Shown: positions 38,101 through 47,371, counted from the stretch's first letter. The stretch: DNA of 64,000 nucleotides from Candidatus Cloacimonadota bacterium (GCA_002742885.1 PDOO01000023.1:1-64000), one strand, 5' to 3'. A program made the numbers and translations. Notes: generated by a model not told the origin, from the sequence alone.

Positions 38101-38267
38101 ATATAGCCTCAAATTTGCTTTATCAAAAAAAGGCGGTTTGCGAGCCTTATCTCAGCAGCAGAGAAAAATTTTTAATCCCGGTCAAAGATTGGACATCGGG
38201 CGTGTATTTTATAGTAATTGAAGCAGACGGCGAAACGAAAAAAATAAAATTTGCCGTTGAAAAATAA
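35139..38267 (+). CDS. Secreted M6-family metalloprotease with T9SS sorting domain
   Basis: The 1042-residue precursor has a signal peptide (1-18) and an immune-inhibitor-A/M6-type zinc protease domain (about 50-530): H236, E237 and H240 lie in LLHEYGHQLGL, with a later FGIMGEGAW segment that contains the Met-turn. Residues of about 540-930 look like a beta-propeller (DGTGRLFDGFPG and DVTGNGLLNIVYSG). The final 85 residues (VYPNPY, VKIYDIASNLLY, TSGVYFIVIE and a Lys-rich end) are a T9SS type A sorting domain. It is expected on the surface or in the medium as a protein-degrading enzyme. It is followed by a PorV/PorQ-like gene 12 bp away. Confidence 0.9.
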   Translation: MKKILLFAFLMIISFVYSVIPYPGNDCSGDYPVSSVSKIYSQKDERRELPRNVLAIMVEFQDVKFISEPQYPDFLAHDKRYFEKHLLNTVDYWFDASHGQYEFKYEVYDRITLDNDMLIYGANDDGSAVANMVKETVEKIDPDIDFNDYDAFIIFHAGAGQEASGFSGPEELIWSTFINREDLQEVFDPENDEYQGIETNDGKIVCEFAVLPETEWVPTFVPGEDPVLNIFGVLLHEYGHQLGLPTLFDNVSSNGRSHGIGQFGIMGEGAWVANGNVPPLPCAWSRYYLGWENPVVITEESFNNKLDYVLSSEETNPRMYKIPVSSREYFLLENRRQNPDNSFETWKYYINEDGDLGEIYRPSFTFELSEDQEYYEYPNEDKPIFDFYKNRYRGCEWDFYMPGIGTTADYTDNSGIFIWHIDENVIDEKFTDNFDENHVNGDAFHKGVDLEEADGRQNMDFYIGEFANGGPFDSYRAGNNSYFGGIQNPDTGEYSIPSAESYYGGITAEIIDIGEAGETMTFSVQYPWVLDPGDSFDHELDAKFSALVIKNEDKKEFFQIHSGGELLTWDYENHGVSFDEADSVVFNPAYDEKNGTVYIPTYSASGNVEAYCYQNGELGIFGISSYLDAESYCWASHPLINMKDSESEIIFLFNGKEGSNSLIYIFDESGEVKRVFEFDEKISCNPVLHDDILYVVTENEEAGFKLINIDIDSEEIGETVLPDISEDKSVISLVAGKISPVTPYGEPVAENDFQYVVTTAENDIFLYDGTGRLFDGFPGLIEPENSASPVLADVTGNGLLNIVYSGENGVAVYGYDGDLVNSPVQMLSAENEQGFSAGAIAVNFIENGLSEIIGNYSLGRLNIYSENVSEIPGMPITVPGISKCPPTPEKSGDTLFVYISALRGQVYRHFIPDCEFSLEESWTAEFGNPQRTAFGLITAPNKFESNTTYVPGQVYVYPNPYTKLSSLENAKLNIMITEKTEVSVKIYDIASNLLYQKKAVCEPYLSSREKFLIPVKDWTSGVYFIVIEADGETKKIKFAVEK

Positions 38268-38279
38268 TTGGAGGAAATT

Positions 38280-39188
38280 TTGAAAAAAATAATTTTAACG
38301 ATAGTCGCAATTATCTGTGTAACGGTTGTATTTGCAAAAACCGATAAAAATGCCGCTAAATACGGTTTCAAAATGATGGATATTCCGTCAAGCAGCGCCA
38401 TGCTCGGTTCCGGATTCGGAGGGATACTCTATGCAAAAGATGTCTTTTCGTTCGGCTCAAATCCCGCTGTCGCTTTGCAAAACAATGTCAATAAAGCAGA
38501 ATTTTCAGCCAATTCATGGTTATTCGATACGGTGCTTTCTTCTGCCGGAATATACCGATCTTACGGCAAATACGGTTTGGGAGCTCAATTTCGTTATCTT
38601 GATTACGGAAAGATGGAAGAGCGTTTGGATAACGGAGAATATATCGGAGATTTTGAACCTCTCGATATGCATATTCAGATAAATTATGCTTATCGTTTGA
38701 ATCCCGATTTTTATCTCGGAGCCAATTTCAGTCTTGCTTACGAAAAAATAAACACAGCCTCGTCTTATGCCTTAGCCGGTGATTTGGGCTTGATTTATCT
38801 TACTCCTTTAAAAGGTCTTAAAGCCGGATTTGCTTTAAGAAACATGGGAGCTTCTTCCGAAATGGACAGTGAAAAAATAGATTTGCCGTTTAGAGCCGAA
38901 ACATCTTTTGCTTACGAAAAAAGCATTAACGAAAACCTTTATTTAGATACCGAATTAAATATTTCCCAAAGCGTCAGCGATGAAGCTCCGAAAGAAGTTC
39001 TCTCTGCGGGACTGACTGTCTTCCGACATTTAATTGTTCGCGGAGGGTACATGATTAATTATGACGAAAATGATTATTCTCTCGGATTCGGAGTGCTTTG
39101 GAAACGCTTTAACATCGATTATGCCTATGTTCCGTCAAAAATAAGCGGCGAAGACAGTCACGCATTCGGACTTTCTTTAAAACTGTAA
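38280..39188 (+). CDS. PorV/PorQ-family outer-membrane beta-barrel protein
   Basis: The 302-residue protein has a signal peptide (about 1-19) and then an alternating, glycine-rich strand pattern of a FadL-like 14-stranded barrel ending in GLSLKL. The N-terminal motif MMDIPSSSAMLGSGF is like the family's first strand after the plug (SARAAAMGGA-type). PorV and PorQ act with the SprA channel to collect T9SS cargo. Start is a TTG at 38280 with GGAGG 5 nt before it. Position between two T9SS proteases (M6 and S8) supports the role. Which of PorV or PorQ it equals is not clear. Confidence 0.7.
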   Translation: MKKIILTIVAIICVTVVFAKTDKNAAKYGFKMMDIPSSSAMLGSGFGGILYAKDVFSFGSNPAVALQNNVNKAEFSANSWLFDTVLSSAGIYRSYGKYGLGAQFRYLDYGKMEERLDNGEYIGDFEPLDMHIQINYAYRLNPDFYLGANFSLAYEKINTASSYALAGDLGLIYLTPLKGLKAGFALRNMGASSEMDSEKIDLPFRAETSFAYEKSINENLYLDTELNISQSVSDEAPKEVLSAGLTVFRHLIVRGGYMINYDENDYSLGFGVLWKRFNIDYAYVPSKISGEDSHAFGLSLKL

Positions 39189-39244
39189 AATCGTATTCAG
39201 TCTTCAGCTGATTTTCATAAAATATTTTAACCGGGAGGAAACCG

Positions 39245-42200
39245 TTGAAAAAGATAATATTTATTGCCGGATTTCTGATTTTTTTATCAGCAATTTATTC
39301 AGAAGAGCTTATTGATAACTTTTTGGTAAAATTACCGAATTCTGCAACTCCTGCTTTGGATTCATTTGACGAATTTATTCTTGATTCTGAGATGAGAAAC
39401 ATAGAAAGATCGGCTGTCGAAAAATTATTTTCTTTTGACGGTTTTACTTGGTATAACGTTAAAACAAAAACAAAATTCAATGCAAAAATTTTGGATGAGA
39501 TCACTGAAAGGAGCAATAATTTTACCGTTCAGCTTAACAATCTGAGCCAACTTTACGCTTTGCCGAATGACCCTTATTATAATATTCAACAATTTGATTT
39601 AGTTGATTATCCGCTTGCTTGGGATATTACGACCGGGGCTGAACATGTTTTAATTGCGGTTATTGATTCCGGATTGTATTTTGATCACCCTGATTTGAAA
39701 AATTCTTTTTATATAAATGAAAATGAAATACCTGATAACGGTATTGACGATGATCAAAACGGTTTTGTCGATGATTGGAGAGGGTGGGATTTTGTGGATG
39801 CTCCCGAGCTTTACAATATCGGAGTCGGAGATTTTATTGAAAGAGATAACGATCCTTCCGACGAAAATTCTCACGGCACCCAGGTCGGAGGCATTATTGC
39901 CGCCGAAGCCAATAACGGAATCGGTATTTGCGGTTCAAATTGGAATGCAAAAATTTTGACGATAAGAGCCGGATTTAAAACAAATCAGTTCTTCGGCTAC
40001 CTGCAAGATGACGATGCTGCTTCAGCCGTTATTTATGCTGCCGATATGGGAGCTGATGTCGTTAATTTAAGTTGGGGAGACAGCAAATATTCTCCTGTTA
40101 TTGCCGATGCCTGCGAGTATGCCAAAGCAAAAGGATCCATTTTGGTTGCCGCAGCCGGAAATAACGGGGCGGAAATGATAAGCTATCCCGCGCGTTTAAG
40201 TTCCACTATTTCTGTCGGTTCGGTTCGATCTGATTACACAATTGCCGGATTCTCCAATTTCGGGGAAAATCTGGATTTGGTTGCCCCCGGACAATCTATT
40301 ATTTCAACTTATTCTTTGGAGGAGGGAAATCTTTATTCCGAAAGCAGCGGAACGTCTATTTCTGCTCCCTTTGTTACGGGAGCAATTGCCTTGTTGCTTT
40401 CCGTTAATCCTAATTTGAATTTCTCTCAAGTAAAGTCTCGTTTGGAAGAATCTTGCCGGGATCTGGGTGATCCGGGAAGAGATGATTTTTACGGTTTCGG
40501 TCTTTTAAATGTCAACGATTTAATTTCCGATCAAGCCAATTTTGAATTATCGATAACTTCACCTATGGATTATGACGGATTGTCTGAATCTTTCGATATT
40601 TACGGTACGGCAACTTCTCCTCATTTTTTCAGGTACAGCATCATGTATTCTTCGGTTCTTAATCCGAGTCTGTCTGACTGGAAAGATATTGAAACGCATG
40701 AGAATACTCCTGATTATCATTATGAACCGGTTGAATCGGGAAAACTCGGCTCTTTCAACTTATTGCCTCACTTGCCGGACGGCGAATATCTTATTCGTTT
40801 AGAATTGGATTTGAAGAAAAACGATGATTTGTATTATTCGCTTATGCACGTAAATATTGATCAGACTCCTCCGGAAATTTTTGCGGAAAGAACCGGCATT
40901 TCTGAAAGGTACGACGGAGCGGTTCCTGTTTATTATTGTCATATTGCCGCCGACGAAGCTGTCACGGCTAAAATTGATATTGAGAATTCTGAAAGCAACG
41001 AGATATTTTCTGCTTACAGTTCTTCCGCCGATTCTCTTTTAACGGTGCGTCTTCCTCAGTTTTTGCCTGCCGGCGAATATTCGGTAAGCATCAGGCTTAA
41101 AAATTCTTCCGGATTGACATCAGATTACTCTTTCCCGAACACTTTCAGTTTTGATTTTGCCAATATTGATATTTATGACAATAGTCAGAATGTTGTCGAT
41201 ACCTGCATGGCTGCGGTTTCAGATCAGAATAATTCTTCTTTGATTATGATGAAGCTTAAAAATATATATAATGACGTTTATTATTCGGAGTTTGACGATA
41301 ACGGTAATTTTACGCTGAAAGAAAAGCTTCCTTTTAAATTTTATCCGCAGGATTTTTATTCTATGGGCAACGAAGATTTTCTGATGGGAACAAGATATGA
41401 TTCTCTTTATGTCTGGCGAGTTGTCGATAAGAATTTCGATACTGTTTCCGATTACGGATTTACGGGAGAAAACTCTGTTGTTAAAGCCCATTTTATTCAA
41501 ATTGATGATGATGACTATCCGGAAATTGCCGCAATAAAGAACTTGGCTCAAGCTCGGGTTGTGAATATTTACGATTATGTCGGAGGCTCTTACGCATTGG
41601 TTTATCAATTGGTAAATACTACTGATACATACAGCAGAAATACATTCACCTCGAATGTCATAAGCGGAGATTTTAACGGCAACGGGAGGAAAGAATTAAT
41701 TGTCGGTGATATGGACGGAGATGTTATTTGCTACGAGTTTGAAGGGGGAAGCTACAATGAAATTTGGGTAAAACGTCTGCCTCTTCCGAATAATTATTTC
41801 CTCGGTAAAACTGTTTGCGAGGGAAAAGAAAAATTTGTTGCGACAAGCTTTGTGCCGAATGCCGTTAATCCCGAATTATCTTTCTGGGTTATTCAATTAT
41901 TCGGATATGACGAATCGGAAGACGACTTTAAGGTTGAGCATTCTCTGTTGCTTGATCAATATGAAAGCGGAAGCTCCATGAAAATGATTGATTTTGATGA
42001 TGACGGAGATCAGGATATTGTGCTTGCGGCTTCGCCTTTCCTTTACTACATCGAAATTGACGACAGCAATATGAAACCTGTCTGGGTCGGAGAATCAGCT
42101 CGAACATATTCTGCAAGCGTAATTAAAAAAGGGGGAAAGTTATTTTCTTTTGTTAACATAAATTCCGGAGAAGCGCAGTTTTTTGCCCAAACTTCTGAAG

Positions 42201-43363
42201 AAAGCGAATTTTCAGGACCTTCTGCGCCTGATAATTTCAGAGGAGAAGCTGTTTCCGAAAATCAAATTAATCTTTATTGGGATCCTGTTCCGGGAATGAA
42301 TTACAGAGTTTTCAGGGGAGAGGATACCAATCAGGCTGAGCTTATTGCGGAAGTATCCGCAAACAAATTTACGGATACCGTTAATTCCGGAAAATCTTTT
42401 TATTATGCCGTTGCATCTTTTAATGAAACGGAAGGTCAATCCCGTTTAACTTATTTCATAAATTTGTCTGCCGGAAATATTCCCGGAGTTGTAGAAAACG
42501 GCGTAAGAATGACGGGTAAACGAGAAATTCGCATCAGGTTTACGGAAGAAATGGGAATTTCTGCAAATAATATTTCCTGTTATTTGTTGAATAACGGTTA
42601 CGGCAATCCTTCGTCAGCGAACTCTTCTTACCAGCAAAAAGAAATAATTGCTTCTTTTTCCGAAGATTTTGTTCCGGATTCCGACTATATTTTGACTTTA
42701 TCGGGAATTTATTCTCGTTCAGGAGTCAAAATGCCCGATAAATCATTTCCGGTTAAATATAAAGAGGACAGTTTTCCGCCTGAGGTTAAGGATCTTAAAG
42801 TTGAAGGCAATACTTTATCGGTTACTTTTAACGAAATTATGGACGAAGAGTCCGTATCGAATATAAAAAACTATAGATGTCTGTATCCTAAGGTTGATCC
42901 TCATAATCAATTGTTGAATGCCGATTATCAGAACGATAAAGTAAAATTAAAATTTAAGTCTAAAATAAAAGTTTCCAATGAACCTTATAAACTTGAAATT
43001 GCAAAGTTGAAAGATTCTGCCGGTAACGAGATAGCTTTAAATAACAGGATTGTGGATTTCGGCTTGACAGAGATAAGCAATTTGAACTATGTGGAAGTTG
43101 TTCCTAATCCGTTATATTGTAATGAGTTCGAGCATTTCAGGTTTTTGAATTTACCGCTTAATAAAGCCGGCTCGATAGCAATTTATGATTTTAGCGGCAA
43201 GCTTGTTTACAAAGAAACCATTGCTCCGCGAACAATCAACAATAACGAGTTTACATGGAATGCAAAAAATAAATCATCCCAACCTGCAGCATCAGGAATA
43301 TATTTTTATGTTTTAAAATTCGATAAGGACATAAAAAAAGGTAAAATTGCCGTAATTCGCTGA
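39245..43363 (+). CDS. Secreted S8 subtilisin-like peptidase with T9SS sorting domain
   Basis: The 1372-residue precursor starts at a TTG (39245) 5 nt after GGGAGG, with a signal peptide (1-18). The subtilase domain (about 110-420) has catalytic D141 (VIDSG), H210 (SHGTQ), oxyanion Asn in AAAGNNG and S371 (SSGTSIS). Residues of about 640-960 contain FG-GAP-like repeats (GDFNGNG, DFDDDGDQD); then a fibronectin III domain (about 1000-1075) and a bacterial Ig-like (SbsA/Big_5) segment with ITF-like NEIMDE. The last 90 residues (VVPNPL, AIYDFSGKLVY, GIYFYVLKF and a basic end) form a T9SS type A sorting domain. Surface or secreted proteolysis is expected. Confidence 0.92.
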   Translation: MKKIIFIAGFLIFLSAIYSEELIDNFLVKLPNSATPALDSFDEFILDSEMRNIERSAVEKLFSFDGFTWYNVKTKTKFNAKILDEITERSNNFTVQLNNLSQLYALPNDPYYNIQQFDLVDYPLAWDITTGAEHVLIAVIDSGLYFDHPDLKNSFYINENEIPDNGIDDDQNGFVDDWRGWDFVDAPELYNIGVGDFIERDNDPSDENSHGTQVGGIIAAEANNGIGICGSNWNAKILTIRAGFKTNQFFGYLQDDDAASAVIYAADMGADVVNLSWGDSKYSPVIADACEYAKAKGSILVAAAGNNGAEMISYPARLSSTISVGSVRSDYTIAGFSNFGENLDLVAPGQSIISTYSLEEGNLYSESSGTSISAPFVTGAIALLLSVNPNLNFSQVKSRLEESCRDLGDPGRDDFYGFGLLNVNDLISDQANFELSITSPMDYDGLSESFDIYGTATSPHFFRYSIMYSSVLNPSLSDWKDIETHENTPDYHYEPVESGKLGSFNLLPHLPDGEYLIRLELDLKKNDDLYYSLMHVNIDQTPPEIFAERTGISERYDGAVPVYYCHIAADEAVTAKIDIENSESNEIFSAYSSSADSLLTVRLPQFLPAGEYSVSIRLKNSSGLTSDYSFPNTFSFDFANIDIYDNSQNVVDTCMAAVSDQNNSSLIMMKLKNIYNDVYYSEFDDNGNFTLKEKLPFKFYPQDFYSMGNEDFLMGTRYDSLYVWRVVDKNFDTVSDYGFTGENSVVKAHFIQIDDDDYPEIAAIKNLAQARVVNIYDYVGGSYALVYQLVNTTDTYSRNTFTSNVISGDFNGNGRKELIVGDMDGDVICYEFEGGSYNEIWVKRLPLPNNYFLGKTVCEGKEKFVATSFVPNAVNPELSFWVIQLFGYDESEDDFKVEHSLLLDQYESGSSMKMIDFDDDGDQDIVLAASPFLYYIEIDDSNMKPVWVGESARTYSASVIKKGGKLFSFVNINSGEAQFFAQTSEESEFSGPSAPDNFRGEAVSENQINLYWDPVPGMNYRVFRGEDTNQAELIAEVSANKFTDTVNSGKSFYYAVASFNETEGQSRLTYFINLSAGNIPGVVENGVRMTGKREIRIRFTEEMGISANNISCYLLNNGYGNPSSANSSYQQKEIIASFSEDFVPDSDYILTLSGIYSRSGVKMPDKSFPVKYKEDSFPPEVKDLKVEGNTLSVTFNEIMDEESVSNIKNYRCLYPKVDPHNQLLNADYQNDKVKLKFKSKIKVSNEPYKLEIAKLKDSAGNEIALNNRIVDFGLTEISNLNYVEVVPNPLYCNEFEHFRFLNLPLNKAGSIAIYDFSGKLVYKETIAPRTINNNEFTWNAKNKSSQPAASGIYFYVLKFDKDIKKGKIAVIR

Positions 43364-43397
43364 TTAAATAAAAACGCAGTTTCATAAGGATATAAAA

Positions 43398-44213
43398 ATG
43401 ATAATATTGGATTGGAAAAATCGTCTTACCGAAGACACGAATGATTTTTTCGAAAGAAAACTTTCCGCAAATGATTATGAATTTGAAATAATTTATAATG
43501 CTTATCCGCAACGTCAACACGGTAAAATACCTAAAGAGGTTGTTACTTTTGTCGCTAAAATATTGGCGGAAAGAATTTCGAAAAAGCCTGACGAATACTT
43601 GGATTTCATTAAATTTTGTCGGGATAATAAAGGTGAAAACGGCAAAATAATGTTTACCGTTATAGTTTCCAAGACAATGAAACAAGATGCGGATATGATT
43701 TTTTCTCTCCTGAATGAAAAATATTTGGAAGAAAAGGACACGGGCAGCTTAGCTTTGATTAACGATAAACTTATTCTGCCTTTGCTCAAGAAAAATTTAT
43801 TCCCGTATTTGGAAAACGTTATCTCTTGGTTCAGAAGCGGCGGCGCCGAACAAAAAAAACAAATAATTAAAATGCTGATTAAATTATGCAAAATTTCCGA
43901 GGATAATTTGTCGGCTGTTTTTAACAGAATGGAAAGTCTTTGGCTTTATGCCGATAAAGACAGAGAAGCAATAGATGCTCATGCGGATTTTTTGAAATCA
44001 ATCGGTAAAATAAATAAAAATTTTTATTTGGAAATTTTTGCCCGTTACTCATTGACAAGAACACCGGTATTTATCGAAATTCTTTGCGGATCCGTTAATT
44101 TTTTCGATGAATCCTTGTATCAATTGGCTGAACATTGGGCTGAAAGCGGTAATTCAAGAATCAAAAAATCAGCTGTTATTGCTCAAAAAATTTTAAAAAG
44201 AAAAAGGAAATGA
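43398..44213 (+). CDS. Alpha-helical (HEAT-like) protein of unknown function
   Basis: The 271-residue cytoplasmic protein is predicted nearly all helical, with pairs of amphipathic helices of about 35-40 residues resembling HEAT repeats. No catalytic motif or signal is seen. AAGGA precedes the ATG. Its stop is one base before the greA ATG, so the two are co-translated. A DNA-alkylation-repair-like fold is possible but not shown. Confidence 0.7.
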   Translation: MIILDWKNRLTEDTNDFFERKLSANDYEFEIIYNAYPQRQHGKIPKEVVTFVAKILAERISKKPDEYLDFIKFCRDNKGENGKIMFTVIVSKTMKQDADMIFSLLNEKYLEEKDTGSLALINDKLILPLLKKNLFPYLENVISWFRSGGAEQKKQIIKMLIKLCKISEDNLSAVFNRMESLWLYADKDREAIDAHADFLKSIGKINKNFYLEIFARYSLTRTPVFIEILCGSVNFFDESLYQLAEHWAESGNSRIKKSAVIAQKILKRKRK

Positions 44214-44214
44214 A

Positions 44215-44688
44215 ATGACGGAATATATTACCAAAGAAGGAATGAACAGACTTCAAAAACGCCTTAATGAACTGGTTTACGATGAACGACCGATTGTCGT
44301 TCAGCAAATTCAAACTGCCAGGGAACTCGGGGACTTGAAAGAAAATGCGGAATACCATGCCGCCCGAGAAAAACAGCGCCATATAGACAATGAAATCGGA
44401 AAAATAAAACAAAGAATGGGCGTTTTAAAAGTTATTGATCCGAGCATTATTTCAAAGGACGCAATAAGATTCGGAGCTCTTGTGGAAGTTAAAGAAGACG
44501 GAACCGATAAGGCAATAAAATATAACTTGATCGGGGTTGACGAAGTTTACGAAACAGATGACCCTTATACCAGGATTTCAATAGCCTCTCCCATCGGCAG
44601 AGCCATGATCGGAAAAAAAGTCGGGGAAAAATTTATTGTTAAAGCGCCGATCGGGGACAGGCACTTTGTTGTATGTTCCATAAAATAG
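44215..44688 (+). CDS. greA: Transcription elongation factor GreA
   Basis: GreA enters the RNA polymerase secondary channel and triggers cleavage of backtracked RNA. The 157-residue protein has the N-terminal coiled coil with the acidic tip GDLKENAEY (about residues 40-48), and the C-terminal globular domain with SPIGRAMIGKKVG. Size and both domains are complete. Confidence 0.97.
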   Translation: MTEYITKEGMNRLQKRLNELVYDERPIVVQQIQTARELGDLKENAEYHAAREKQRHIDNEIGKIKQRMGVLKVIDPSIISKDAIRFGALVEVKEDGTDKAIKYNLIGVDEVYETDDPYTRISIASPIGRAMIGKKVGEKFIVKAPIGDRHFVVCSIK

Positions 44689-44716
44689 CATTGTTTATAA
44701 GTTAAAGGAGTATAAA

Positions 44717-46135
44717 ATGACAAAAAACGGTAATTCAACTAAGAACTTAGTGTATTCTCGCAAAAGTTTTTGGAATATCGCTACCAAAAAAGAACAGCGT
44801 GTTGCCATGAAATTTGCCGATGAGTATATTGATTTTCTTGATAATGCAAAAACAGCCCGAGAAACTGTTGATTTTGTAGAAAAAGAATTGGAAAAAAAAG
44901 ACTATTTCGATTTAACCAAGTACAGCGGTAAGAAAAAAGTTTATCGCATTAATTACGGTAAAAGCATGGCTATTGCCAAAATCGGTACGTCTCCCGTTTC
45001 CGAAGGCGTGAATATTGTTGCCGCTCACGTTGACGCTCCTCGGGTTGACCTTAAACAAAATCCTATATGTCAGGATAAAGAAACTGCTTTGGCTCTCGGA
45101 AGAACTCATTATTACGGCGGAATTAAAAAATACCAATGGCTTTCGACTCCGCTTGCTTTGCACGGCGTTGTTATTACCAATGAAGGCGAAACCGTAAAAA
45201 TATGCATAGGGGAGAAAAACGACGATCCGATCTTTGTTATTCCCGATTTATTGCCTCATCTTTCAGGTAAAATTCAGGGCGGCAAAAAAATAGGCGAAGC
45301 CGTTACTCCGGAAAACATGCACGTTGTTATTGCTTCCATGCCTCTTTCCGAAAAAGAAGCCGAAGATTTGGCGGATCCGGTTAAATTAACCGTTCTTAAA
45401 TATCTCTATGACAAATACGGAATTACGGAAGAGAACCTTTTCAGCGCAGAATTGGAATTGGTTCCGGCAGGCAAAGCCAGAGATTGCGGAATAGACAAAA
45501 GCATGGTTTTGGGATATGGACAAGACGACAGAATTTGTTCTTATACTTCTGTCAGAGCCATATTTGATACAATGGATAACGAAAAAACCGCCGTTGTGCT
45601 TCTGGTGGACAAAGAAGAAGTCGGAAGTGAAGGAAATACCGGTGCAAACTCTGTATTTTTAAAAGACTTTATCGGAGATTTGCTCAAGTACAACGGAGAA
45701 GAATACGACAGTTATAATTTAAGAAAAACATTGGTTAAAAGTCAAATCTTATCGGCTGACGTTAATGCTGCCATTAACCCTAATTTCCCGTCTGTTCATG
45801 AAGCTGCGAATGCCGTTCATTTAGGATTCGGCGTAAGTTTGACCAAATATACCGGATCTCGAGGAAAAGCCGGCTGTAACGATGCCAATCCGGAATTTAT
45901 GGCGAAATTAATGCGTATTTTTAATGAAGAAAAAGTTAATTGGCAAATAGGAAGCCTCGGAAAAGTTGATGAAGGCGGCGGGGGAACGATTGCTAAATTT
46001 CTTGCCGAGTTGGGAGCCGAAGTTATTGATTGCGGTACAGGACTTTTGGGAATGCATTCTCTTTACGAATTATGCAGCAAAGCTGATTTATATTCCACTT
46101 ATCGAGCATATAAAGCATTTTTCGTAAAAGGATAG
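44717..46135 (+). CDS. M18-family aspartyl-type aminopeptidase
   Basis: This 472-residue cytoplasmic metalloaminopeptidase removes N-terminal residues, often acidic. Metal ligands lie in AAHVDAPRVDLK (His and Asp), DKEEVGSEGNTG (the two Glu) and the later VHEAANAVHLGF segment. The active enzyme is typically a dodecamer. AAAGGAG precedes the ATG. It adds to the peptide-using enzymes of this genome. It is followed by a terminator-like hairpin. Confidence 0.9.
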   Translation: MTKNGNSTKNLVYSRKSFWNIATKKEQRVAMKFADEYIDFLDNAKTARETVDFVEKELEKKDYFDLTKYSGKKKVYRINYGKSMAIAKIGTSPVSEGVNIVAAHVDAPRVDLKQNPICQDKETALALGRTHYYGGIKKYQWLSTPLALHGVVITNEGETVKICIGEKNDDPIFVIPDLLPHLSGKIQGGKKIGEAVTPENMHVVIASMPLSEKEAEDLADPVKLTVLKYLYDKYGITEENLFSAELELVPAGKARDCGIDKSMVLGYGQDDRICSYTSVRAIFDTMDNEKTAVVLLVDKEEVGSEGNTGANSVFLKDFIGDLLKYNGEEYDSYNLRKTLVKSQILSADVNAAINPNFPSVHEAANAVHLGFGVSLTKYTGSRGKAGCNDANPEFMAKLMRIFNEEKVNWQIGSLGKVDEGGGGTIAKFLAELGAEVIDCGTGLLGMHSLYELCSKADLYSTYRAYKAFFVKG

Positions 46136-46152
46136 TAATAATTAATTATTGC

Positions 46153-46182
46153 GGCTGTCTTTACGGGCAGCCTTATTTTATT
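46153..46182 (+). terminator. Terminator after M18 aminopeptidase
   Basis: GGCTGTC (46153-46159) pairs with GGCAGCC (46166-46172), one T-G pair, 6-nt loop, then TTATTTTATT. It is 17 bp past the stop; the T run is broken by two A bases. Confidence 0.65.
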
Positions 46183-46191
46183 GAGGTCGGC

Positions 46192-46866
46192 ATGTTAAAA
46201 TTTTTAGCCGTTTTATGTCCTTTTCTTTTTTGGGTAAGCTGTTCTTCAAATAAAGAATCGGTAAAAGAAAATTTTCCCGTGAAACAAAGAATCGAAGATA
46301 TTGAGATGAATGTTTCCGATAACTCCATGAGAATAAGAGAACTGAATAAACTGAAAGAGTATTCGGATACAGACAGGTTAACTTTGAGAATAGAAAAACT
46401 TGAACATGAAGTTCAGTTGCTCAAAAACCTTAAATTTGAAGCTGAATCAGATTCGCAGTCTGAGTCCGACAAGAATTTTGTCATCGACACATTGGCTGTT
46501 CAAAACAGTTATGCCGCAGCGAGAGAAGCTTATTTGGAAAATGATTTTGATAAAGCTATTCGTCTCTTCAGAGCATTTACGGCAAAATATCCGGAAGATA
46601 AATTGACGGCAAATTGTCAGTACTGGATCGGTGAGTGTTATTATGATCGAAATTCTTACAATTCTGCGATAGACGAATTTCAAAGAGTTATCGATTATTA
46701 TCCTACTTCTCCGAAGGCTCCCGATTCACAACTCAAAATCGGTTTATGTTACAAAAAGTTGGGCAGATTGGATCAGGCAAAACTTGAACTGAAAAGAATA
46801 AAACGTTATTATCCCGGATATGAAAGACAGGAATTGGTTGATAAAATTATCAGAGAAATGAGATGA
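46192..46866 (+). CDS. CpoB/YbgF-like lipoprotein with TPR repeats
   Basis: The 224-residue protein has a lipoprotein signal (FWVSC, the Cys at about residue 17), a coiled-coil region (about 35-85) and a C-terminal block of TPR repeats (about 100-220) beginning AAREAYLENDFDKAI, as in CpoB/YbgF of the Tol-Pal system. That family links outer-membrane constriction with cell-wall synthesis. No tolB or pal is adjacent. It overlaps the next gene by 4 bp (ATGA) and forms an envelope group with the BamD-like gene. Confidence 0.8.
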   Translation: MLKFLAVLCPFLFWVSCSSNKESVKENFPVKQRIEDIEMNVSDNSMRIRELNKLKEYSDTDRLTLRIEKLEHEVQLLKNLKFEAESDSQSESDKNFVIDTLAVQNSYAAAREAYLENDFDKAIRLFRAFTAKYPEDKLTANCQYWIGECYYDRNSYNSAIDEFQRVIDYYPTSPKAPDSQLKIGLCYKKLGRLDQAKLELKRIKRYYPGYERQELVDKIIREMR

Positions 46867-47363
46867 AATATTTTTTTTGCTTATTTTTTTGCGCCTTGGC
46901 AATAAATGTATTCGGTTTTAACTCTGAAAAAGATGCTGAAATCTTAATTGCCGACGAAATTTTTTCTAAGGTTAAAGAATACGATAATGTTTATCTTGAA
47001 TACTTCGGCAATACCCCTTCTCGGAAAATTGATTCTCTTTTGAAAAAAAAACTGCATGAAAACGGGAATACGGTTTACAATTTGCCTGATTCGGCAAAAA
47101 TTCGCATAAGTCTGACTTTAAACGATAAAATTACCGATTCTAAGAATACGGGGTTCTTTAATAAAAAAATAAAAAATACTAAAGTTTATGAAATAACCGT
47201 TCAGCAAAGCAGTCTGGTTTCCGGAAAACTGAATTACATTGAAACTTTTACTCTCGCTTCGGAGTTTATTGAAAACAATGATGACGGTTCAATATTGGAA
47301 ACTGTCATGGTCAGTGTCGTTATCGGAAGTTTTATATATTTGCTTTACTACGGAAATCATTAG
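46863..47363 (+). CDS. Exported protein of unknown function with C-terminal membrane helix
   Basis: The 166-residue protein has a signal peptide (1-18, ending VFGF), a soluble middle with ordinary secondary structure and a C-terminal hydrophobic segment (about 143-161). I do not recognise the family. Its overlap with the CpoB-like gene and its nearness to the BamD-like gene suggest an outer-membrane or periplasmic role. Confidence 0.65.
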   Translation: MKYFFCLFFCALAINVFGFNSEKDAEILIADEIFSKVKEYDNVYLEYFGNTPSRKIDSLLKKKLHENGNTVYNLPDSAKIRISLTLNDKITDSKNTGFFNKKIKNTKVYEITVQQSSLVSGKLNYIETFTLASEFIENNDDGSILETVMVSVVIGSFIYLLYYGNH

Positions 47364-47371
47364 GAATGAAA

